A stretch of DNA of 64,000 nt from Platerodrilus igneus (lineage: Eukaryota > Arthropoda > Insecta > Coleoptera > Lycidae), in contig JARFIW010001082.1 in assembly GCA_036346225.1 (NCBI GenBank), forward strand, positions 1,736,001 to 1,800,000. Reading direction: 5' to 3'. A model generated the notes under the pieces. The model saw only the letters and a list, made by a program, of their open reading frames with translations, did no database searches and had not been told where the DNA came from. The position numbers and the translations under genes are program-made. Positions 54,841 through 64,000 of this stretch are shown piece after piece. The number at the start of each line of letters is the position of its first letter. The first letter of the stretch is position 1.

Positions 54841-55499
54841 AGGGAATTGAAAACACCAAAGTGAACCAAATACGTAAATAAAAATTAGCCAAGAGCGAGT
54901 CGAGCTTGCACAATTAAGGTTTCGTACCAATACTACAGGGAACAACAGTCAATAGACCAATTTCTCAAAACAAACTTCAAATAAATACCATTGAAAATGG
55001 CAAATCAATCTGTTTCCAATCAATTATTATACTTTTGCAAAAAAATAATACGATGCCTTTTGGAAGTGGGTCATTTTGCGTTCAGTTTTGCTGAAAACAA
55101 CTAACAACCTCTTGATCATTTTCATATCTTCCAATAACATTTCGACACGAGTAATCTTAAATACATACACATGATCTTTTAAGTTAACAAGAAGCTTAAA
55201 CGTTTGAAATATGTCACAATTTTTTTACAAATTTAAGCAACTGAAACAATAAACCAATTATGTACTGTTATAGGTTTTTGAACATTTTATGATTGACACT
55301 TTACACGCGTTTGACATAAACAAGGTAACTTGATTTGTACGAATCATTTTACAGCGATCAGAAATTTTACAGATAACTATGCTGGTTTCGAGTTAAATGT
55401 GATAGCTAAAAACACCTTTTCTTATGCAATTGCAATGTATTTTTATTATTTAATGGCGAATTAGGTTTTGGGCCTCTTGGAGCGACTTTTTAAAAAGCT
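54841..55499. other. No feature recognised
   Basis: AT-rich spacer between the minisatellite and the errantivirus LTR. Confidence 0.5.
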
Positions 55500-56030
55500 T
55501 TTCCAAAAAACTTCTTCTAACAAGTTTATTCTAAACTGAATTACAATGATTAAATTTACAAGTACGCTATGTTCAGTAACGTTGGAGATCGAAATTATTC
55601 TAACTTGACTTTCACTAATTAAATAAATTTAAATTATGGTGAGTAACTGAACTGAGAACAATGTTAAAGTTGAGAAGCTTTAGACTGACTGGCCATCTTG
55701 GGCTCTCGTGGGTATTTATGCTATCCCTGCCCCTCACATTGCTTGTGGGAACTGCAGAGCTAATGCCTGCTTATTTCTGTATTTAATACAATGTAACAAT
55801 CTTAATTCTAATAATTGCTGTCTTTTAACCTACTGTGACCTGCACCTGCAGTATCACGTTACGCCTGGAATACGTCTCCGTTCTCACTGTCTGGCTTGTT
55901 GAAATTTCATTAACCTTTTTATTATGTCTTTCAATATTACAATGTTGTATCTAACTTAAGTTTTAATAATTCTCAATTTTTAATAGTTCCATTAATTACA
56001 TATATATTCTAATTTGAGGGATATGTAACT
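55500..56030 (-). repeat. Errantivirus 3' LTR
   Basis: Minus-strand start AGTTACATATCCCTCAAATT at 56030, the AGTTA-type start of errantivirus LTRs. A TATA-like ATAAATA lies near 55715, TCAGT-type initiator words near 55645, and a poly(A) signal AATAAA at ~55525. The 3' boundary is approximate because the partner LTR is absent. Confidence 0.5.
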
Positions 56031-56259
56031 CCTACAAACGTAGATGAAAATTAAGGGGTTTTGCTTAATTTTTGAGACTCATTGTCCCTAAGGGTTTATT
56101 TATTATTTCTATAATTCCTTTTGTTTCTTGTTTCTTATTACTAAAATTAGTTTCTTTGTTCCTATATCTAAGATACATTTTGTACAATACTTACATAGTT
56201 AATAAAATTATTACAATGATTAATAAAATTGTTCAAACACTGATATTGTGGTAATGTAC

Positions 56260-57520
56260 TTTTGGCACTTTCAACTCACTTTAATGTTCTTTGTACTTGT
56301 CCATTAGCTTTACAGCTTGGTTGGGATCGTCTAGGTCTAGGTGGACTAGTTGCATAGGTTTCTTGCTGATTTCGTCGTCTTCGGGTTGCATAAAGCTTGA
56401 ACTGTAATTCCGGTAAATTTGCGAATTTCTTTGTTACTGTTGGGACTTGGTAAACTCAAATAATTTCATTTTTCAATTTTAAGTAACAATCTTCTTTTAT
56501 GGTGAATACTTTACTTCCAGTTAATGCTAAATTATTTTCATCTTGGTTGCTATGGGCGGTTGCTATTACTTCTTGTGGAAATACAACAATCCATTTATTG
56601 TCTGTAACTTTTTGAATTTTCATATTTGTAATTTGTACTGGTTTTGGATCACAATTCTCATAGTGATTGAAGAATCTTAACAATTGTACTTCACAAGGGC
56701 TATCTATCTGCTTGAATAGCTGTTGTTAATGATTGGTATAAATATTGGCTTGGTGCTACTTCTTTGCATTTTTTATTCGTGAAGCCATATCTAAGTTCAT
56801 AATAATTATAAGTGTTACTTTCCACTATGGGGCTTTCTATTAAAAATGTAATTTTATAATTTTTTACATAACCTTTTACTATGGCTATTTTTTCAAATAT
56901 AAGTATATTGGATTCTGTTACTTCAAAGGGTAATTTACTATTAGTTATAAGTGATCTAATCTTTAATAATTCATTTAATACATCTATTGGTTCTATTATA
57001 CTAGCGTGTAATGTGTTTAGTTTAGCAAATGTTACAGCATTTTCTAGTGTGGCTAAAATTTGTTGAATTACAGTAAGGGTGAATATCATTTGGTTAAATA
57101 TCGTGTTAAATCTGATTAAAACTCGCATTCCTAACATCGTGGTTTGCATGTTACTTTTTAGGGTTAGTGATTCTATTTGTAATACTGTCTTGGTTCTTTA
57201 CTAGCTTTCTTAGTGTCTCGTTAAATTTTATTATGGTTGATTGAGTTAAAGATATTTGATTTTTAACAATTGTTTTTATGTCGTTTTGATTTTCAATTAA
57301 GTGTTGTATGACGTTGTCATATCGTTCTGCATTTTGGTTGTCTAAATTGCCTGTGATAGCTTTTATAATATTACCTAATCCGTTAATAAGTTCTCTTTTT
57401 CGTCTTGTGATTTGATCTGTTGGTATTAATCTATTAAATTTATCTTCTGTGTTCTTTAAGATATTTTCCATTATACTGTTATAATTAAGCATTTATATCA
57501 AGTATTCTTTTCCGAATTTT
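56260..57520 (-). pseudogene. Errantivirus env (F-protein type), fossil
   Basis: Recognised by a furin-like basic site (RRKR) followed by the fusion-peptide-type block ELINGLGNIIKAITGNLD at about 57365-57415, in frame 57151-57492. The gene continues in other frames at 56700-57149 (long helical part) and 56456-56683. This is the baculovirus-F-like envelope family of errantiviruses. Stops and shifts break it, and the anchor region is not clear. It is annotated only as a relic. Confidence 0.75.
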
Positions 57521-57639
57521 ACTGTGTCCATTGATTGTTTCAGTCTGTAGTAATTGTCTCTAATTATATAAAATTCTTGTTTTAATTCTAAGTCAAATTT
57601 CTATGCGAATGTTCAATAGTCTATTGTATTTTGCATACT

Positions 57640-58640
57640 TCCCAATTTTACTGGTAGTATACCGGGGTTGTTCTTAATGCCTTCGACTAATATGTCGTCG
57701 TCCGTTCTACCTGGGTGGAGGTTGACGGCCAGAGTGATGGCTGTCCATCTGAAATTACAGGGTGTCTTAAATTCTTTAAGTGAATATATTTTACTATGTT
57801 TCCGCTATCTACTACGGCTGCATTTTTGTTTGATATCTTTTTGATTTTGAATGGACCTAAATTTCTTGGGGCTGTTTTGTGTCTTTTACTTTTAAAATTT
57901 TTTCGTAAACGGTTTGTCCTATTGCAAATTCTTATTACGACTTGTGGTAATTAATACGTTCCTTATCGTTATCTAATTTATTCTTTACATTGTCATAAAT
58001 TATTTTTAATTTTTCTTTATGGTTTTTAGCATACTGTTGGTATATTTCTTTGTTGTAGTGTATATCGTAAAGGTTGCGGGAATCTGAGTGTTCTAATGTT
58101 AATTCAAGGGGTGTGAAATTAGTTGATGAATGGATCGTGTTGTTGTATGCAATTAATGCGTATAACATTAAATTAGTTATATGTTTTTTCTTAGTCTTAA
58201 CAATCTAATTTGTTATAATAAAGTTAGATGTAATCTTTCAATTAATCCCTTTGATTTTGGGTGATTTTCCGTTATAAAGTGAATTTTTATTTAATGGAGG
58301 TCTAGGGTATTTTGTATTGTTTCGTTTCTAAATTCACTGCCATTGTCTAAAGTTATTGTTTCTGGTGTACCGTAAAATGTAAAATATTGTAAGAATCCTT
58401 GGATTACATCAATACTATTTTTTGAAGTGATGGGTATCGCTTGGCCTACTTTGGTGAATGCGTCAACGATTGTTAGAAAGTTTTGTGCTTCTACTACTAG
58501 AGTGTCTCTATGTAATTTTTGAAAAAGCTTGTCGAGTGTTTTAGTTAACATTAAGGGTACTTTTGGGGGTGACCTATTGTATTTCGCTTTGTCGCATAAT
58601 TCACCTTGGTTAATAAAATCTGTGGTTAAGTCTTTCATGT
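57640..58640 (-). pseudogene. Errantivirus integrase
   Basis: The core at 58291-58638 has two acidic residues visible (TIVDAFTKVGQA and TLDNGSEFRN). The rest of the core is at 57935-58168 (LIAYNNTIHSSTNFTPLEL), with the C-terminal part near 57770-57900. Stops at several places, including near 58200 and 58290. Confidence 0.8.
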
Positions 58641-59179
58641 CTTTAAAGTAATATCTTCTTATGAGTTGTTTGAGGGTTTCATTGATTCCACGATGGCTGG
58701 TTTTTCCTTTGTGTTAATTTCTGATAACGTCATTTATTTTGTCAGGGTCCTCTAGATTTATTAATTTTCTTGTACATCTAATAATTTCAGGACCTGAGTT
58801 ATTAAATAATTTAATATATTCCTCTGAAAATCTTTTTTATAAATGTTCGGTGGTAAAATAAAAGTAAAAACGTTTTTTCTCGGGAGTATATTCTTTTAGA
58901 ATTTTAATTATTTGCTCCTCGTTATCGTCTTTGGTTATTTGGATTTGATATATTCTCTTATTATCGGTTTTTGTATATTTTACTGGAATAGGGTTTGTTA
59001 AAACTTCAGTAACTATGAATTGATTTGGTTTTATGTCGATAGCTTCATTTAAAATTTTAATCGCGGTTTTTAGTTCTTTGTTTTATGTTGAATAAATAGT
59101 GTCTATTTCTTCTGGGTCTTCTCTTATCTCCGTTTCGTCTACGTTTCCTATAATTGATTCCGTTTCTATTGCGTTAAGT

Positions 59180-60990
59180 TGAATTCTGCTTAGTGCATCT
59201 GCGTTATTATTATAAATTCATTTTGTATATAATTTCGTAATCATATTCTTCTAATCTTATCCTCTATCGTTGTAATTTTGAATTTGGTTCTTTGAGTTTG
59301 CAGAACCATACTAAGATATGGTTTAAAATATTCTGTTGCCCAAATTATCGCTAATAGTTCTTTCTCAATTGTACTATACTTTTGTTCCGTTTTGTTTAAT
59401 GTTCTAGATGCGTAGCTGATTGGTTTATCGCTACCTACTTTCCTTTGGTTTAATACTGCGCGTAGTGCTACGTTTGATACGTCTGTTATTAATATAAATG
59501 GTTTTGAAAAATCGGGGTATTCTAATATGGGGTGATTGGTAAGGATACATTTAATTTTTTCTATTGCCATCACAAATTCTGGAGTGTGTTCAATCTTGTT
59601 GCTTTTTCTTAAACAGTTTGTTAGTGGTTTGGTTATTTGTGCGTAACCTTTAATGAATTTTCTGTAATAACAATCCTTTAATGTCTTTATTAGTTTTGGG
59701 TAAGGGGTAACTTAGTTCTGCGTTCGTTTTGTCTAGATTTTGCATAACTCTTTGTGGGGTTATTATGTGTCCTAAAAATGATACTTGTTTTTGTAAAAAT
59801 TCGTTTTATCTAATCGGACTTTGAAACGAGCTTGTCGTAATCGTTTGAAAACTTCTCTACGTGTTCTAAGAGTGATGTTGAACATACAATTATATCGTCC
59901 AGGTACACAAGACATCTTTCATTGTGTATTTCTCTTAAAATGTTATCCGTAACCCTTGAAAGGTGGTGGGTGCATTTTTCAACCCAAACGACATGCGTTT
60001 GTATCATAGTGTCCTCTAGGTGTGCTAAAAGCTGTTTTAATTGTGTCCTTCTCGTCCATCTCTACTTGGTGTTATTCTGAGGCGAGGTCATGTCGAAAAA
60101 TATTGACACTTTCCTAATTTATTTAAAATCTCTGTCATATTGGGTAATGGGTACTTGTCGTCTACTGTCTTCTCGTTAAGCTTTCTATAGTCGATAACTA
60201 TTCGATATTTGCGTTTGCCTGAGGCGTCTATTTTTTCTGGACTTTTAATACGGGGCTGCTCCATGGTGAGTTTGAGTGTTGGATTATATCTGGTTTCAAT
60301 AAGTCTGCTACCTGTCTATCTGCTTCATCTTGATTTGCTTGAGGTAGTCTGTATGCTTTGGTGAAAATAGGTTTATCATCTGTTAATTCAATGTTGTGTT
60401 TTGCTGTGTTGGTGAAAGTTAAGGGTATTCCTTAGCAATGGAATCTATTTCAATATTCGAAACATAAGTCTTTGTGATTAATGTCGTAATGTTAATTAAA
60501 TTTTCTCTTAACATCCTGTCGTTTTCTGTAGGGTTAAAATTGTTTTCAGCGTTCCATCTCCTTCGTCTATTTCCATCTCGCTAAAGTTTACTTTTTCTAC
60601 GTCTATTGGGTTTGTCAATGATAGTTCTATGGGGTAGTCATTTGAGTTTAAAATTGTTGAGTGGCGTAACTGTCTGTTATTTGTACTAATGCGGAGGGTG
60701 TTTCTACTCCGGGTTGAAATGACATATGGTTTGTAAGTCCTACGTTGTTTTTGAATTTACTAAAATTTTTATTTGTTTTTCTGTCCCGGGTTCGATGGTG
60801 TATTTTTGTTCGGTTTGAATATTACTATTTTGAAATTTAATGGGGATTTGTCTGTGTTTTGCTCTTGAAAGACGATTTTTTATATCGATGTTGGCTCCTA
60901 ATTTTCTTTGAAGACCCATACCTATTAATCCGTCGTATTTGTCGTTAAATTTTTAGGTGCAAAATTTATGTTTCATTTTACGTTAATGGG
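59180..60990 (-). pseudogene. Errantivirus reverse transcriptase and RNase H
   Basis: The RT start near 60270-60370 reads [16 protein letters not shown] and HSNSPW. The active site YLDD is at 59894-59905 in frame 59810-60007. RNase H at 59241-59573 reads PFILITDVSNVALRAVLNQ and SYASRTLNKTEQKYSTIEKE. Frames are broken between and within these pieces. Confidence 0.85.
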
Positions 60991-60999
60991 ATATGTTTG

Positions 61000-61242
61000 C
61001 TATGAATCGGTGTAACGTAGTTTTAAGGCTGTTTTAATTTTGAAGGGTTCTTTTTCTAGAAAATCTAAATAGTGTTTCTTTACGGTTCTGGGACTAATTA
61101 AAGTTTTTGAAGATCCAATGTCGATTAATAATTTTAGTTCTGCGCGAGGTATTTCTACATAGGGTAAGATTTGTTGATTGATGTTATTTAAATTAATTAC
61201 GTTTGGTCGTATTTGAATCGGTCTAACTGAAAATTTGAGCAC
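61000..61242 (-). pseudogene. Errantivirus protease
   Basis: Contains LKLLIDIGSSKTLISP, a retropepsin active site with D-I-G-S in place of the usual D-T-G-S/A. Open for 80 codons, then a stop. Confidence 0.7.
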
Positions 61243-62342
61243 GCGTTTTCTTCGTCGTCCTCTTCGTAATTTTTATACGGGTCGTTACATTCGGAGTTTT
61301 CTGCATGGTTTGTTTCATTGTCTTTATTGGAGTTTGCGTAATTAGCCGTGTCATGATTATTAAAATCTTCCACTTCTTGGTGGAATAACTCTTCCTAGGT
61401 AAAGTTTTGTTTTTGGTCATAGTTTGGTCGGATCTGCGATATTTTTGTGTTTTGTCTAGTGTTAACAGATGAAGTGTCCATACGGGTTAGTTTGAAATAA
61501 CCGTTATTCGTCATCGGTGTGTTTCTGATGGGGGTTTGCGTCGAATGTTTGCCTTGGTTGATTCACGTTTTGATTAAATCTTGGTGTGAATGCGGGTTTT
61601 GTAAAATTTGAGTTTGGTCTTTGAAATTAGTTGTGGAAATTTGTGTTGTTAAAGTTTAGGTTGCTAATTCGTGGTTGATTCGTTTGTGCGTTAAATGGTG
61701 TAAATTTTGAATGTGTGGATATTTTTCTCGCGGCTTGTATGGTTTTTATAGGTGAGTAATTTTTGTTTGCGTTTTTGGGTTATACAGTCTGTTTCGGTAG
61801 TGCTTCTACAATCATATTCAGGGCTTCTGCTAAATTTTGGGGTGTTGAAACCTTATTTTGTCCGATAACCGTTCAGGTGAGGCATTGATGTATGTGTCCA
61901 AGGCCATTTCGTAATACATTTTCGTCTTTAATAGTATGATGTTTTGGTCGGGTTCCTCAATTTTAACCTTTGTCAAAATTAAACTTCCTACGTCTTGACA
62001 TTTCATGCCAAATTGATAGGGTGATTGGTTATTTTCCATCCTTAGGTTTATTGAATCGCGGACTAGACATTTGATGTTTCGTTGGTCTCCGAATTATGCA
62101 ATCAGGATACGCTTGAATTTTCCCCATTCGATTAGGTCTTCCCGACTGGCAATCATGGATAACGCTCTGTCGATCAGCTTACTGATAATCAGGTGTAGGA
62201 GCAAAACATTATGATCGTTGTCTCCTGGTTTGTAAAAGGATTTTAAAAATATCTCGCACGCGGTTATGAAGAACCTTCGTAGCGCTTGACTACAGTCGTA
62301 TTGCGGAATGCTTTTGAGATAAAGCTTCGTGTCCGAGTTCAT
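61243..62342 (-). pseudogene. Errantivirus gag
   Basis: ATG at 62342 (MNSDTKLYLKSIPQYD), open to 62094, then continuing in other frames at 61830-62039 and further left to the protease. The position directly upstream of the protease and the helical composition fit gag. No clear zinc knuckle is left. Confidence 0.6.
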
Positions 62343-62577
62343 GGTTGCTATAGTTTAATGGTTGTTTTCAGTTTAATTCGTATTGTTTTTATATAGTAAA
62401 GTTGCTATAATTGTTTTGTTAAATATTGTATTAATAAGTGTATGAAATGCTCCTTTATAATTAATCACTTCCGTTGACTTGTTGCCTTGAAAATGTCTAA
62501 TTATAAAGCTTTGTGATGAGAATTGAATCGTTTCAGTAATAATAATTGCTGTAGTAAAATGATAAAAATAATTGCGT

Positions 62578-62607
62578 TCTATTTATATTTATATTTATAT
62601 TTATATT
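62578..62607. repeat. (ATTTAT)n microsatellite
   Basis: About five copies of TATATT/ATTTAT between the errantivirus leader and the mariner. Confidence 0.85.
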
Positions 62608-62619
62608 ATGATTCTCAGT

Positions 62620-63530
62620 ATGGTTTACATCATAGCAATGTGTGGAAAAAACTTAATTCGTTATTTAAGTATGAAACATTATCCAAGACTATGGTTTACT
62701 AGGAGTTTGCAGAATTCAAGAGTGGAAACCTACGTTTCAGGAAAATGTTCGACAAGGTCGTCCAATATCGATCGTGTACTTGACATGGTTTTAAAAGATC
62801 GGCATGTGGCATATAAGTAGATAGATGCATATTTAGGCATTGCGGAAAAACACATACATACGATTTTGCACGATCAACTGTATGTCCAGGAAGCTTTAAA
62901 GTCGATGAATAATTTACAATTTAAAAGACCCACAAAAACAGTCACGTGTCAAATGGTGCAGGGAAATGATAAATAATGTCATGGTAGTTTTCAAATTCTG
63001 TATATAACATCGTAATAGGTGACGAATCATGGATTTATTAATATGAGTTTGAAACTAAACAGCAATGAACTGTATTCGTGTTTCAAAGTGAACCAAAAAC
63101 CAACAAAAGTGCCGCGTTCACCAAGCATTTTGAATAAAAGCTTGCATTTTTCTTCGAAAAACGGGCCATGTTACAACCGTTGCATTAGAATATCGTAGAA
63201 TAGTTAATGCAGTTTGATATACTACAATTTATTTATCAAAAGTCATAGCTGGAATCAGAAAAAACAATCTAAACTGGCGAAACATTGTTCATCACGACCA
63301 TGCAAATCTACACATATCACAGGAAACTGTTGAGCTTCTACCAGAAGCAACAACATTCAAGTGCATGACTATAATGTGGTTAAGGCCGATCGGAATGGAC
63401 GTGTTGGGGGGGTGTGTGTATTTTTGTAAAAAGTTGTATAAGTATGAAACTTTAATTGACTTTTCAATCAAACAAATTTGATTGGAAGTATATATAAATA
63501 AATTCATTTTTGCACTAGGCTACGTATATC
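62620..63530 (+). pseudogene. mariner transposase fossil
   Basis: Pieces in several frames: SNIDRVLDMVLKDRHVAYK and LGIAEKHIHTILHDQL (N-terminal HTH region, 62760-62880). Next are GDESWIY with YEFETKQQ (first catalytic Asp, ~63020) and SEPKPTKVPRSPS (~63090). VHHDHANLHIS (second Asp, ~63290) and a C-terminal remnant to ~63490 follow. The third catalytic residue region is missing or unrecognisable. Multiple stops. Termini not identified. Confidence 0.82.
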
Positions 63531-63649
63531 GAAAACTTGATTTTAGTTATAAAATTTTCTTAAACGAGGTTGAACAGGCATATATCTATGCCACCTCAAA
63601 GTGTGACTATTCTTGGCGTTTTAAGATTTTAATATTAATTCGTTAATGG

Positions 63650-64000
63650 CCAGTCTTTAAACCCTCATTTAATGAAAGTTTCTGAACTAATAGATTTCAA
63701 GTACTTTATTGAGGACCCTACACGTATTACTGGTTATTCTGAGACTCTTGTTGATTTATGTATGCTCTCCAAATCTACGACAGTAGAAAACCGATGTGAT
63801 AAGCCCGGCAACTTTGCTGATCATAAGATAATCGAGTGTTGCTAAATTTCTAGATTGGCTTAACAGAGGGAATTAAGCGTTACATAGAATTATCAAAACT
63901 GTAAATTATTACAAAGAGGTCAATAAATTAATAATCACCAGATTTGCAAATTGTGTAGTAGGTAGATTTGTGAATTCCATGTTGGTAAATTGGCCGTTTT
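63650..64000 (+). pseudogene. LINE endonuclease fragment, cut by window end
   Basis: Reads DFKYFIEDPTRITGYSETLV then DLC and FADHKIIECC. These are the PTRIT...T-x-x-D-L and S/A-DH-x-x-I motifs of AP-like endonucleases of Jockey/CR1-type LINEs. At least one stop (~63845). It belongs to a different copy, on the opposite strand, from the LINE at 36.9-40.4 kb. Confidence 0.7.

Larger units (their letters stand above)
55500..62570 (-). mobile_element. Decayed errantivirus (env-bearing gypsy), one LTR
   Basis: Minus-strand order is leader, gag, protease, RT, RNase H, integrase, env, LTR, as in insect errantiviruses. The 5' LTR is missing: the leader ends at about 62570 next to a microsatellite and a mariner. 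Frames are broken throughout, so the copy cannot move or make particles by itself. Confidence 0.87.

Noticed and set aside
54543..54869. 108-codon minus-strand frame
   Set aside because: It runs through the minisatellite, and its repeats of P-G-Q type come from the tandem DNA repeat.
1..64000. CRISPR-like arrays
   Set aside because: All tandem repeats lack unique spacers of regular length, and the genome is eukaryotic.

Overview
This window looks like AT-rich, transposon-dense nuclear DNA from an insect. I cannot fix the order; a beetle-like genome is a guess. The evidence is one spliced host gene with GT-AG introns, plus a set of element types common in insects: Ty3/gypsy including an env-bearing errantivirus, BEL/Pao, Penelope-like, Jockey/CR1-like LINE, pogo, hAT, MULE, mariner, a tRNA-derived SINE, MITEs and large TIR elements. 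I see no bacterial operons, rRNA or CRISPR.

The one clear host gene is cystathionine gamma-lyase (Cth, minus strand, 33504-53736). Six exons join in frame to 392 codons. Four introns are only 47-50 bp, but intron 2 (34382-53242) is about 18.9 kb and is packed with nested transposons. In it: a BEL/Pao gag split by a MITE, which is itself split by a LINE and two more MITE copies; another MITE; a minus-strand gypsy pol split by a hAT element; two solo LTRs in opposite orientations; and one CpG-richer, exon-like block at 52.3-52.65 kb.

Layout left of Cth: 1-1.44 kb is a decayed gypsy pol tail. 1.43-7.99 kb is bounded by an inverted repeat; it holds the GIY-YIG endonuclease end of a Penelope-like element, a hammerhead-ribozyme-like motif and about 19 copies of a ~158-bp satellite whose monomer matches the linker just before that endonuclease domain. 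8.35-9.17 kb has two opposed MITEs. 10.69-18.56 kb is a 7.9-kb element with ~1.3-kb terminal inverted repeats starting AGTAG. Its minus-strand genes include a C2H2 protein resembling the N-terminus of protein-primed PolB giant proteins and two small unknown genes. 19-21.4 kb is a pogo-like transposase with a C-terminal PHD-like finger. 22.05-25.7 kb is a MULE whose catalytic core is missing and whose place is taken by a ~157-bp tandem array. 26.1-26.4 kb is a SINE with clear target duplication. 26.7-29.3 kb is a BEL/Pao pol, cut at 29311 by a second, 3.66-kb copy of the TIR element family (29311-32966).

Right of Cth: 54.1-54.9 kb holds a small palindrome and a minisatellite. 55.5-62.5 kb is a decayed minus-strand errantivirus (gag, protease, RT, RNase H, integrase, env, one LTR). 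62.6-63.5 kb is a mariner fossil, and 63.65-64 kb is the start of a LINE endonuclease fragment.

The most interesting material is the paired TIR elements with their unknown gene cassette, and the two satellite arrays that grew inside transposons, one of them apparently from transposon coding sequence.
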